From NCBI GenBank assembly GCA_026686845.1, contig JAIVEN010000013.1, positions 12,978,001-13,042,000 of the forward strand: 64,000 nucleotides of DNA, in the 5' to 3' direction. Below are positions 12,145-22,408 of this stretch, piece after piece (position 1 is the stretch's first letter; every line of letters begins with the position of its first letter). Source of the DNA: Adenanthera pavonina (taxonomy: Eukaryota; Streptophyta; Magnoliopsida; Fabales; Fabaceae). The position numbers were made by a program, and so were the translations under genes. Below the pieces are notes generated by a model that worked only from the letters and a program-made list of their open reading frames with translations, searched no databases and had not been told where the DNA came from.

Positions 12145-14005
12145 TGTTAGCAAGGCTGACTTCCCAAGAGGGGGGGTGAATTGGGAAGATTGAAATTTTT
12201 CTGCACAAAGTGAAGTAAGTGAAGATATCACAGTATAATGAAAACAATGCGTAAAACAGAGCAAGCTGAAAAGTAAAGATAGGGAGAAGAAGACTCAGTA
12301 ATTTATCCTGGTTCGGTCCTTCCACTTGACCTACATCCAGTCCCCAAGACACCTCTTGGGATTTATCCACTATACAGCAAGAATTTCAATGGGCTTCTTG
12401 CAAAGGCCACAGTACACGAGTTTGCTCTGTTTCTGAGCTCTCTCAAACTCTCCAAGCACTTACACTGTGTGCTTCCCAATGCCCTTGTGAATATCCCTCA
12501 CAAGTAAATCTATCTTCCAGATGAAGAGTAGATTGATTACAATGAAATGACTCTCTTGAAAGGAGTAGATATGAAAGTTTTGGTGCAAGTCTGGAAGTTA
12601 AGAGGGTAAAAGCTTTTGAGAAGAAAATTCAGCAGAGATTCAGTATATACAAGTTTGATTCGTTACCCATAACTTCAAGTGATGTTGTATTTATAGATTT
12701 AGGTCTCAAATATCCGTTAGAGACTAAATCTATCCGTTGGAGAAGTTATTCAACGGTTACTCTGAAAAAACTATCCGTTTACCAACCGCATTTAATGTTT
12801 CTGACATACTGAAATTCGAATTTCGGTTTGCCAAAAGACGAATTTCGAAGGAATCGTAGATTAAAGCTTCCAACGTTACAGCACGAAGTTCGTCTGTTCA
12901 TAAAGTGAAATTCGAATTTTGAAACTTACAAAACATTTTCACAATGTGACATACGAATTTTCAAGAAGAAAGTTTTTCGGTTAAGTATGAACAGTGTTTT
13001 CAATTTTCTACAGTGCCTTCGAAATTCGAATTTTGGATCCCCAAAATTCATCTGTTCATTGAACTAAAAAGGGCCACAGTAGATAACTTTCTTTGAAATT
13101 CGAATTTTGGAAAGGGAAAATTCGTCTGTCAGAGAAACTCTTTTCAGACTCATCTTGTCATTCGAATGTTGCAAGTTCTTATCATTCGTATGTCAATGTT
13201 TCATTTAAATAGACTTAAGAACTTAGCTTCTGAAATTCGAATTTCAATGTTCAAAGTTCGTCTGTCAGAGAGCAGTTTTGAAACTTAAATCACTTTTGAT
13301 CTCAGATGAACTTTAACATAGTTACAGACGAATTTCTTCAGTTTTCTCAAATTTTGTTTTGCTTGAAATTCGAATTTTGAGAACTCAAAGTTCGTCTGTT
13401 GTAAAGAAGCATCTTTCAGACTTATATGAAAATTCGAATGTTGCAACTTCAAAATTCGTCTGTCAGAGAGCATTTTTCAAACTGAATTTCGTTTTGATTT
13501 CAGATGCACTTTATCATAGTTTCAGACGAATTTCTTTGATTTTCACAAACTTCATTTTACTTGAAATTCGAATTTTGAAAGTGTGAAGTTCGTCTGTTAC
13601 AAAGGCCTCTTTTCAGACTAGATGAAAATTCGAATTTTGAACAACCAAAATTCGTCTGACAGAGAGCAGTCTCTTCAGACTTATTCAGTTTTAGCTTGAA
13701 ATTCGAATTTCCAAAGGCAAAGTTCGAATTTCTAACTTGACAGTTCAGTTTAAATTTTCAACCTTCGTCTATTTGAAGGTATTTTTCAAATGTTCAAAGA
13801 TTTAACATAAAATCAAAGTTTGAAAACATCTTTTCTTCAAATCAAAATCTTTTACCCAATTATATCAAAAACTAAAGATCCTACAAAAGATCTAACAACA
13901 TATACTCAGTTAATCTTCACTTGAACCAGCTTTGTTCTTCTTTGATATCTTCAATCCAAGCTCTTGGGTGTTGGTTTTAACATCATCAAAACTCTTGATT
14001 CAACA
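12145..14005 (-). repeat. 3' LTR of element 2 (1861 bp)
   Basis: On the + strand it reads TGTTAGCAAGG to CTTGATTCAACA, the inverse of the family LTR. It is the same length as the LTR at 22409-24269 and nearly identical to it. TATA box TATAAATA is at 12688-12695 (minus). It lies next to the polypurine tract, so it is the 3' LTR. Confidence 0.96.
12829..13735. repeat. CGAA/TTCG inverted-repeat array in U3 (element 2, 3' LTR)
   Basis: About 13 ATTCGAAT-type and about 10 TTCGTCTG or CAGACGAA half-sites lie in 900 bp. Seven consecutive TTCGAA-to-TTCGTCTG pairs have start-to-start distances of 21 or 22 bp although the bases between differ; one exception is 24. Perfect-arm units include CGAATTTTG with CAAAATTCG around 6 nt near 13632-13655. 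The unit with arms CGAATTTTGG and CCAAAATTCR around ATCC (13027-13050) has lost one CpG here but is intact in the other LTR (23291-23314). Confidence 0.88.
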
Positions 14006-14019
14006 TTCTCCCCCTTTTT
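14006..14019 (-). other. polypurine tract of element 2
   Basis: The minus strand reads AAAAAGGGGGAGAA directly before the 3' LTR. A second tract, GAGGGGGAG, is at 14075-14083 on the minus strand, as in elements 1 and 3. Confidence 0.92.
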
Positions 14020-14261
14020 GATGATGACAAAACAACTTACAAACTGGATTAGTACTTGGGTTTGCTTTTACAAGCTCCCCCTCAACATATGCATAAGATA
14101 TCAACAGAATTAAGACACAAAACTTTGCAACAAGGAATTCATCCATTTAAACAAAAGTTACTTATACAGAGCTAAATAAGGCAAAGTTCAAACAACAGAG
14201 ACAGTCCAATCAACAAATTCCAAACAACAAAACTAATACAAAGTACAACAAGAAATTTCAA

Positions 14262-16427
14262 TCAATTCTTCTTTGTCTTGATCTTCTTGCTGTAGGATTT
14301 CCTTTTTCCTTTTCCAGATTGCTCAGCAGCAGTCTTTCCAGTTTGCCCAGTCTTTCCAGTTTGCCCAGACTTCTCCCCCTTTTTGGCATCATCAGGAAGG
14401 CCAACAAAGTCAGCCGGAGGAGGGATCTGAGAGACAGGAATAGCACGAAGGGGCACAGGAGCAAAAGGAATTTCAGCTGGGGGATCAGTGCTTGGTTCCT
14501 CGTCAGAGACTTCCAGCAGCTCCTGCATTGCCTGTCTGGAAAGAGCTAGTTGAGCCCTTTGTTCTTCTGATAGCCCATAAGCAGCAAGAGAAGAGGAGGC
14601 TGGTTTAGCAGGAGGAAACATTTCTTCCAGCCTTTTCCTCTGAGCTTCCAGTAAAGCATTGTGAGCAATGGCAACATAGTCAGCAACAGGTACAATGCTT
14701 CTTTCTTCAGTGCTCACATCTTCTTGCATGGAGGAGCTTGAAATGGCTGCCACCAGTTTTTCAACTTGCTCAGATTCTTGAGTGGACAGAATTGATTCCT
14801 GAGCAACTTCTTGCATGGGCTCATGAGGACTTGTCTGCTGAAGTCCTTCTTCTTCTTCCAATCCATAGTCCAAGGGTGGACCAGGACTTGGTGTTCTCAT
14901 TGCACCAGCACCATCATGGTCAGAGGAGGCTAACTCGAAGGGGCTTGGAGGCTCAGGAGTTGGAGATAGAGTAGGCTCAGGGACACCAGGCTGAGGTGGA
15001 GCTGAAGTGGTAGGAATAGCATTCCTTATATCTTCATAAGCATCAGCCACCACCTTCATGTTCACAGCCAACTGATGGATCTGATCTTGTAGATGAGCAA
15101 ATTTGGCATTTTGCTCATCTCTTATGCTGAGAATGAGTGTTGATAGACTGTCAAACAACTCAGTGACCTTTGTTGGCTTGGCCCGTGAGGAGGGAGTGGC
15201 AGGAGGGTGAGTAGGCCTGGAGGGAGATGGGATTGGCTGAGAAGTCTGAGGTACAGATTTGCTAGGGGCCTCAGAGGAGCCTTCTTGTTGGAGGGAGTCA
15301 TCAGCAGCAAAGAACAGATCTTCAGATTTCCCTGCTCCCTTTCCAACCCATCTGCCTTCATCTCGTTCAATACCCATCCTTTGCAGTTCCTCTTCTTTGA
15401 ATGCCTCAGTGAGTTTCCCTTTCCCCTTTTCAATGTGTTGAATTCTAGCATGCTGCAGGATTCTTGAAATAATTGCAGCATAGGGGAGTGTGGAATCCTT
15501 CCTCTGATCCCTTGCTTTTATCATTCTCTGGAGGATGATATGACCCATGTTAATCAGCTTCCCACGAATGATAGCAGTCATCACATGAGCCTCTGCCCTT
15601 GTTATCAAGTTGAAGCTGCCACCCTTGTTGAATATGATCCTGGACACTATATAGTGCAGGATTCTGACTTGTACACTTAGGTCTGTGGGCTTCAATAGAT
15701 TTATAGTTGGCCTGTTTTCCCTTCTTCTGAACAAGGTGTCCAAGATAGTGCTCTCTTTGTAGTTCAGGAAGGATCCTCCTTCTTCATCCTCTGTGCTTGC
15801 CTCATCCATGTATCCAGAGGCTGTAATGTCAATTTTCAGCCCATCTTGTCCTGGGATTTCCAGAACTTCATTGATTGTCTCATCAGCAAGCCAGATGGTC
15901 CTAGATCTTAAAGTGACCTCCCATTTCCTTTTCTTGCTGTTATATTGAAGAGAGGCATACCAAGTCTTCACTACTTCATCATCATATTTTTCAGCAATTT
16001 CCAACAGGTTTTTGTATCTTATCAACCATAATGCAGCATCAAAGTTGTTGGATATCAAAAATTGCTCCAAATTTACACAGTGAGGCTTGATTACCTTTTT
16101 GCTTGAAAACTTGGCAGAAAACTCTTCTTGAATCTCAGGAGTGCTCCAAAGTGGTAATGTGGTAAGTTCAAATTCTCCAGATTGTGTAGAAGAGGAGGAA
16201 GCCACAGCAGCAGTTTCACCCGAAGGGACTTCAGATTTTGAAAAGGAAGGCCCAGTTTTCTGAGAATCTGCCTTGGAAGAAGATTTCTGGCGTTTAGAAG
16301 GGGTAGCTTTACTGGGTTCGGCCTTTCTCTTGGATTTTTCTCCTTCTTTTGTAGCATATTGGGATTTAGCAGTTCTTTTTGGCCGAGTTCCAGCTTGTCC
16401 TGCTCCAGGGATCTTTACTCTCGCCAT
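14262..16427 (-). CDS. third ORF, 721-aa 'env-like' Sirevirus protein, intact
   Basis: One uninterrupted frame runs from ATG (MARVKIPGAG) to a stop after a basic tail (SKKIKTKKN). Visible parts: a Lys/Ser-rich basic N-terminus (1-80); a conserved folded region (about 85-335) with NLEQFLISNNFD, WYASLQYNS and LPYAAIISRIL; a Pro/Ser-rich linker (385-420); a probable coiled coil (about 420-467, ELFDSLSTLILSIRDEQ onward); a second Pro-rich linker (473-500); acidic Gln/Glu-rich sequence; and a Lys-rich end that could act as a nuclear-localisation or nucleic-acid-binding tail. The folded region resembles proteins annotated as 'putative plant transposon protein'; this is recalled, not searched. I see no signal peptide or transmembrane helix, so envelope function is not supported. 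It is the only undamaged gene of element 2. How it is translated is unknown: its ATG lies 997 bp past the pol stop. Confidence 0.9.
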   Translation of the reverse strand: MARVKIPGAGQAGTRPKRTAKSQYATKEGEKSKRKAEPSKATPSKRQKSSSKADSQKTGPSFSKSEVPSGETAAVASSSSTQSGEFELTTLPLWSTPEIQEEFSAKFSSKKVIKPHCVNLEQFLISNNFDAALWLIRYKNLLEIAEKYDDEVVKTWYASLQYNSKKRKWEVTLRSRTIWLADETINEVLEIPGQDGLKIDITASGYMDEASTEDEEGGSFLNYKESTILDTLFRRRENRPTINLLKPTDLSVQVRILHYIVSRIIFNKGGSFNLITRAEAHVMTAIIRGKLINMGHIILQRMIKARDQRKDSTLPYAAIISRILQHARIQHIEKGKGKLTEAFKEEELQRMGIERDEGRWVGKGAGKSEDLFFAADDSLQQEGSSEAPSKSVPQTSQPIPSPSRPTHPPATPSSRAKPTKVTELFDSLSTLILSIRDEQNAKFAHLQDQIHQLAVNMKVVADAYEDIRNAIPTTSAPPQPGVPEPTLSPTPEPPSPFELASSDHDGAGAMRTPSPGPPLDYGLEEEEGLQQTSPHEPMQEVAQESILSTQESEQVEKLVAAISSSSMQEDVSTEERSIVPVADYVAIAHNALLEAQRKRLEEMFPPAKPASSSLAAYGLSEEQRAQLALSRQAMQELLEVSDEEPSTDPPAEIPFAPVPLRAIPVSQIPPPADFVGLPDDAKKGEKSGQTGKTGQTGKTAAEQSGKGKRKSYSKKIKTKKN

Positions 16428-17424
16428 TTTTCAGTGGAATGAAGCAAAATGTTGACAAGGAAGGGTTTATAGGATGCGAATGGAGGTTTAATTGGTGAAG
16501 AATGACGGTTTTTGGACAGGAGTTAAGAGAATTTAAGAAAGAATCAGAACGGATTCAGAGAGGTTACAGATAGGGCTGCGTCTGTTCTGAGGAAAACCGT
16601 AGCATTTAACGTGTGTAACCGTCTGACAGACGAATTTTGAGGGGTCAAAATTCGAACTTCGGGCAGTTACAAGTTAAACCGTTCAGCATAGCTTACTGAC
16701 AGACGAATTTTCATCTTGAAAGTTCGTCTGACAGTGGCTTGAAACAAGCAATACAAGGACAACAGACGAATTTTGTTCCAACAAAGTTCGAATGTTGAAT
16801 AGAGAAAGGCAGTTAACAATCAAACAATCAATCAATCAGACGAATTAAACAGGCAGAGCTGCATCTTTTAACAATTCAGCATGTAGGACATGTTTCAACA
16901 GACGAATATTGAACTGAAAATTCGAATTTTCTAACTATGTAAAGATTGTCCAACATTCGCATGTTAGGAGATAAAAAATTGTGCAGCAATGATGGACAAC
17001 CATAATATTGAAATTTCTGATTTTGAAAATTCGAACTTTCAAGTGTCAACAGACGAATTTCGAGGCATTACAGAGAACTGTTCCAGGGCATAACATGCCG
17101 AAGTTCGTCTGTTAGTGAACTGAAATTCGAATGTTGACCATATTGACCATGTCAGAAGCACATTTTATTAAGCAAAATCCATTTAACATACATGTAAAAT
17201 GCGAATTTCATCTTTAAAAACTTACAGAATGGATCCAAAACTTAGGATTTACATCATTCATTCCACTTTTTGGTTGTTCCATTCTGACGTGCTCCACTCT
17301 TCAAGTTTATTGCCATTGATTTTCACAGGGAGCACCTGCAGCTTAGATTAAACATACTCCGAAGCTCAAGTTAGAATTAATTCTGATATTGAAAATTTTA
17401 ATGACAGAATTGCATGAAAACATC
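16428..17424 (-). other. pol-ORF3 spacer of element 2 (997 bp) with palindromes
   Basis: This is the non-coding counterpart of 3592-4587. A perfect unit is CGAATTTTGA (16631-16640), loop GGGG, TCAAAATTCG (16645-16654). Further TTCGTCTG and TTCGAA half-sites are spread to about 17130. A pyrimidine-rich stretch and the family's usual CTCGCCAT context precede the ORF3 ATG. Confidence 0.8.
16695..16735. repeat. 41-bp palindrome in the spacer (element 2 copy)
   Basis: Arms 16695-16713 and 16717-16735 pair at 17 of 19 positions around loop TCT. It corresponds to 4280-4320 in element 1; the loop is AGA there, which is its reverse complement. Confidence 0.87.
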
Positions 17425-20400
17425 TTACAGTTCATTGGGGTTTACCATCCCCAATTCTCTCCTTATTTTACAAAGTCTGTCTTCTGGCAGAGGTTTTGTG
17501 AGTATATCAGCAAATTGATCCTCTGTTGGGATGTACTCCAATCTGACTTCTCCTTTCAGAACATGATCTCTTATGAAGTGATGCCTGACTTCAATATGCT
17601 TTGTTCTTGAGTGCATGACAGGATTCTTGGTGATATTTATGGCACTCTGGTTGTCACACATGATTGGTATCTCTTTTATTTTGATCTCAAGATCTTCAAG
17701 CTGCTGTTTCATCCAGATGACTTGGGCACAACAGCTTCCAGCTGCAACATACTCAGCTTCTGCAGTAGATAAGGCTACACTGTTTTGCTTTTTGCTGAAC
17801 CATGAAACTAGGGATCCTCCAAGGAACTGACAGGTTCCACTTGTACTTTTTCTGTCAGTTTTAGATCCTGCAAAATCAGCATCAGTGTATCCTTTGAGAT
17901 CTTCTCCATTGCCTTTTGGATACCAAAGACCCATTTGTGATGTTCCAATAAGATATCTAAAAATTCTTTTCACAGCTGTTGCATGGGATTCTTTGGGGCA
18001 TGATTGGAACCTTGCACACATGCAGACACTGAACATAATGTCAGGTCTGCTGGCAGTTAGGTACAGCAGAGATCCAATCATTCTCCTGTACTGAGTAATG
18101 TCAAACATCTTTCCATTCTCATCCATGTCTAGTTTGGTTGCAGTAGCCATAGGTGTTCACATTGGCTTAGCATTCTCCATCCCAAACTTCTTTAGCAGCT
18201 CCTTCAGATACTTGGATTGACTGAGAAAGATGCCATCATCAAGCTGTCTGATTTGCAGTCCAAGGAAGAAGTTGAGTTCACCCATCATGGACATCTCGAA
18301 TTCTCCCTGCATTAACTCAGAAAATTTCTTGCAGAGAGTTTCATTAGTAGCACCGAAAATAATATCATCAACATAGATTTGAACAATCAGTAAATCTTTA
18401 TTCTTTTTCTTAGTGAATAAAGTTGTGTCAACTTTGCCTCTATTAAACCCTTGTTCAGTTAGAAAATTGCTCAACCTCTCATACCATGCTCTAGGGGCTT
18501 GTTTTAAACCATAAAGAGCCTTCTTCAGCTTGTAAACATGGTTTGGTTTAGTAGAATCTTCAAAACCAGGAGGTTGATCTATATAAACTTCTTCCATGAT
18601 ATATCCATTTAAAAAGGCACTCTTTACATCCATTTGATATAGTAAAATATTTTTCATGCATGCATATGCTAGCAGTATTCTTATAGCCTCTAGCCTAGCT
18701 ACTGGTGCAAAGGTTTCTTCAAAATCAATACCTTCTTCCAGATTATACCCTTTAGCAACCAGTCTAGCCTTATTTCTTATTATTGTTCCAGATTCATCCA
18801 GTTTATTTCTGAAAACCCATTTGGTACCTATAACAGGATGATTTTTGGGCTTGGGAACTAAATTCCAAACATGATTTCTTTCAAACTGATTTAATTCATC
18901 TTGCATAGCTAGAATCCAGTAATCATCAGTTAAGGCTTCCTCAGCACATTTAGGTTCAATTTGAGAAATAAAAGCGCAGTTGAGCATTTGATCCCTTAAC
19001 TGTTTTCTGGTTTTAACTTTCTCTTGAACATTCCCTATTACTTGATCAACAGGGTGATTCCTTTGATATCTCCAAGCTCTAGGGAGTTCTTGAGTTGTTT
19101 CTTCAATATTTTCTTCATTAAACTCTTGCTCCTGGATATCTTCCTCTATATCAATAGATTCAGATATCTTTGGAGGTTCAGTTTTACTTTTGTCAGAAAT
19201 TCCCAGTTTTTCAAAATTGATAGTTAGATCATCTTCATGTTTTGACACAGCTTCATTTTCAATGAAAACTACATGCACTGATTCTTCTACTATATTTGAT
19301 CTTTTATTATAAACTCTAAGCCTTACTCCTACTTGAATAGCCCAAGAATATACCTTCATCGGATTTGGCATCATACTTACCCAGATTTTCTTTCCCATTG
19401 TTGTGAATGAAGCATTTGCACCCGAACACATGGAGGTGTGACAAATTTGGCTTTCTTCCTTTGTACAGCTCATAAGGGGTCTTCCCAAGGATTGGTCTGA
19501 TGTAGGCTCTGTTTATGATGTAACTAGCTGTATTCACTGCATCAGCCCAGAACACTTGAGAGAGTTCCTTCTCATTTAGCATCGCTCTTGCCATTTCTCC
19601 AATGGTTCTGTTCTTCCTTTCCACCACTCCATTTTGTTGAGGAGTTCTTGGTGCTGAGAAGTTGTGGTCAATTCCATGCTCATTGCAGTACTCCAGGAAG
19701 TATGCATTTTCAAATTCTCCTCCATGGTCTGACCTGATAGACACAATAGAAATACCTTTCTCATTTTGCACTTTCTTAGCTAAGGTTACAAATGCATCAA
19801 AGGTATCACTTTTAGAGGAAAGAAACAATGTCCAAGTGAATCTAGAGTAATCATCTATAATTACAAGCACATACAGATTACCACCAAGACTTTTCACTCT
19901 AGATGGTCCAATTAAGTCCATATGCAACAATTCAAGTGGTCTTGTTGTTGTTATTACATTTTTAGATTTGAAGGATGCTTTGGTTTGTTTTCCTCTTAGG
20001 CATGCATCACATTCTTTATCCTTTTCAAAAGATATTTTAGGAAGACCAGTTACTAGCTCATTTTTAATCAGTTTAGACAATTGATTCATGTTGACATGAG
20101 CTAATCTCCTATGCCATAGCCAACTGTCATTATTCTAACTAATCAAACATACAGAATCCAAGGGAGGAAGTTCATCAAGGTCAATAGTGTAACAGTTACC
20201 ATCCCTTTGAGCTTTGAGAATTACTTTGTGATCACTTTTTCTGATGACCAGGCAAAACTTTGAGTCAAACAGCACCCAGTTTCCTTTGTCACAAGTCTGA
20301 CTCACGCTTAGCAAGTTGTGGTTGAGGCCAATCACAAACAGCACCTCTTCAATGGATGTTTCTAGATTTTTGCCCACAATTCCAATACCAGTGATTTCGC

Positions 20401-20545
20401 CATATTGGTCACCTCCAAAGGTCACCTTTCCTCCTTTCTTGTCTCTAAGGGTGATGAACTTCTCCTTATCACCAGTCATGTGACTTGAGCAGGCACTGTC
20501 TATATACCATTTGTTGCTTTTCTTAGCTTTGAGACAGACCTGCAA
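17425..20545 (-). pseudogene. pol: pol polyprotein of element 2, two stops and one frameshift
   Basis: Protease has its DSACSS Asp codon at 20498-20500. The integrase HHCC site and the DDE residues (HMDLIGP, SDHGGEF, VVERKN) are intact. RT carries YVDD at 18364-18375, and RNase H runs to NPNEL. Lesions: TAG 20135-20137 where element 1 has Gln; a 2-bp deletion near 19317, just after GYSSRSKA; and TGA 18157-18159 where element 1 has a Gly codon. The open frame begins at TTTTGCAG near 20545 and lies in the -1 frame relative to gag. The product would be processed by its own protease; integrase inserts the cDNA, and RT with RNase H copies the RNA in cytoplasmic particles. Confidence 0.93.
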
Positions 20546-20553
20546 AACAAAGT

Positions 20554-22353
20554 TTATGTTTTTCTTTTAGGTACCCAAATTTGCTTGGGTCCTTTTCGGT
20601 CAGTGAGTAATTCCCTAGATGCAGAGGCAACTTTGGGAACCCATTCAGTTTTCCTGCCTAGCCCATTTTTCTTCAATGCACAAGAACTGGAAATATGTCC
20701 CTTTTTGTTACAGAAATGACAGGTAATGAATGGACTGCTAGATTGAGTGGTAGGAAGAAAACAATGCAAAGAATACTTCTATTTAGCATGCCTGGGTTGA
20801 TCATATGTTTCAATGTGAGGTGATGCATCATTTTCCTTTTTATTATTGTTAGCATGCACAAAATGTCTCATATACATATTCTGATTTTTCTTCCTGATCT
20901 TTTCCTTGACTGCACATGGATCATAGCCAAGACCAGCTTTTCCTTGTGATATTCTTTGGCTCCCCATCAAGGCAAACAACATATCTTTACCTCTAGTGAG
21001 CCTAGACATGCTTTTAACTAGATAATCATTAGTTTGCTTGAGTTCAGTGCATGAGGTGCAGCAGACAGATTCAGTCGGAGGTAAAGAGGCAATTTCAGAA
21101 ACTATGCTTTGAGACTCCAGCTTAATTATCCTTTTCTTTGCTAGTTTTAGTTCTTTAGCAACTTTGATAAATTCATCATGAAGCTCATGAAATGCATCTA
21201 GTAATTCAGAATAGGAAGGTTCAGATTCATATACCTCTTCTTCCTGATCACTGCTGTGTGAGGGTGTGGCTTCTTCAGAAGCAAGTGCCATCAGACAAAT
21301 GTTGGCAATCTCATCCTCATCTTCTTCTTCCTCATCTGAGCTGTTGCCCCATATAGATGAGATGTAGGCCTTCTTCTTCTTTCCCTTATCAGCAGCTTTC
21401 TTTTCCTTTTCTTGTTTCTTGAGGAATTGGGGGCAGTCCCACTTTATGTGTCCCTGCTTCTTGCATTCATAGCAAGTCACAGGTTCTTTTGTCTCTTTCT
21501 TGCTTTCTCCAGCTGCTCCTTTCTTGAAGAATCTCTTGTTTTTCTTCTTGTTGTAGAATCTTCCGAATTTTCTAACCATCATTGCCAGAGTTTCTTCATC
21601 CAGATCATCTCCTTCATCAGATTCTTCTTCCTTTTCATCAGCAGCTTTGAGGGCAAGGCCTTTCTTCTTCCTGTCCATCCCAGCTTCCTTGAGTGCTTTG
21701 ATTTTTCCTTCATATTCCTCAAGGCTGCCAAAGAGAGCTGTGACAGAAGTCATAGATTCTCCTCTGGCTTCTTCTATAGCTGTTACCTTGGGCTGCCATT
21801 CCAGAGGGAGAGCTCTGAGTATTTTTCTTACTTTCTCAGACTGAGTGTATTCCTTTCCCAGGCTTTTGAGTTGATTCACAATGAGGGTGAATCTCTTTTG
21901 TAGCTCCTTTACAGTTTCTCCTTCAGCCATTCTAAAGCTCTCATACTCCCCAATGCACGTGTTCAGTCTGTTCTCCCTGACTCCAGATGTTCCTTCATGA
22001 GCAATCTGCAGAGTATCCCACATTTCTTTTGCAGTGGTGCATTGCGAGACTCTGTAAAATTCATCTTGATTCAGGGCACTGACTAAACAGTGTTTTGCTT
22101 TGAAATTCAGTAGGACTCTCCTTCTGTCCTCATCATTCCATTCTGCTTCCAGCTTCTCTTTGTGTCCTACATCTTCAGTTAGAGCCATTGGAATGAAATC
22201 CCCTTTTTCAATGACTGACCAGATGTCAAGATCAATTGATTGGAGGTAGATCTGCATTCTCATTTTCCAGTACCCATAATGCTCTCCACTGAAGCCTGGT
22301 GGTCTGTTAGTATTGTTCCCTTCAGGGAGTATACTCTCTCCAAAGCCAGCCAT
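20554..22353 (-). pseudogene. gag: gag of element 2, one internal stop
   Basis: I chose the ATG at 22351-22353 (MAGFGESILPEG), about 40 nt after the primer site. The capsid part (copia-type gag, PPGFSGEHYGYWKMRM onward) leads to a first CCHC knuckle (CYECKKQGHIKWDC, about residue 295) and a second (CHFCNKKGHISSSC). TAG at 20779-20781 falls between the two knuckles, where element 1 has a Gln codon. The frame ends with GPKQIWVPKRKT and TAA at 20554-20556. Element 3 ends at the same place (WVPKKKD, stop), so a separate gag stop with pol in the -1 frame looks ancestral. The product would form the virus-like particle and bind the RNA. Confidence 0.9.
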
Positions 22354-22394
22354 CTTAATTCCCGGACTGTGAGTTCCTTTGTATGGGAATCCGG

Positions 22395-22406
22395 GCTCTG
22401 ATACCA
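22395..22406 (-). other. primer-binding site (initiator Met-tRNA)
   Basis: The minus strand reads TGGTATCAGAGC, complementary to the 3' end of plant initiator Met-tRNA, two bases after the 5' LTR. Element 3 has the same 12 bases at 38350-38361. Confidence 0.95.
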
Positions 22407-22408
22407 CT

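Noticed and set aside
12829..13735. Regularly spaced palindromes as a CRISPR array
   Set aside because: Units are degenerate, spacers are not unique inserts of uniform length, and the setting is a plant LTR retrotransposon.
13020..13735. GAAATTCGAATTTC as heat-shock elements
   Set aside because: The GAA and TTC triplets are not in the nGAAnnTTCn 5-bp register; they are off by one base.
14262..16427. True viral envelope glycoprotein
   Set aside because: No signal peptide, membrane helix or Cys-rich ectodomain; it is Lys-, Pro- and Gln-rich and looks intracellular.
20545..20560. Canonical -1 ribosomal frameshift site between gag and pol
   Set aside because: The overlap has A-rich sequence but no X XXY YYZ heptamer in the gag frame, and element 3 lacks even the A run.
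21412..21903. 163-codon frame opposite gag
   Set aside because: It is on the strand opposite the recognised gag gene and reflects its codon use.
22395..22406. tRNA gene fragment
   Set aside because: It is the 12-nt primer-binding site next to an LTR; no cloverleaf is present.
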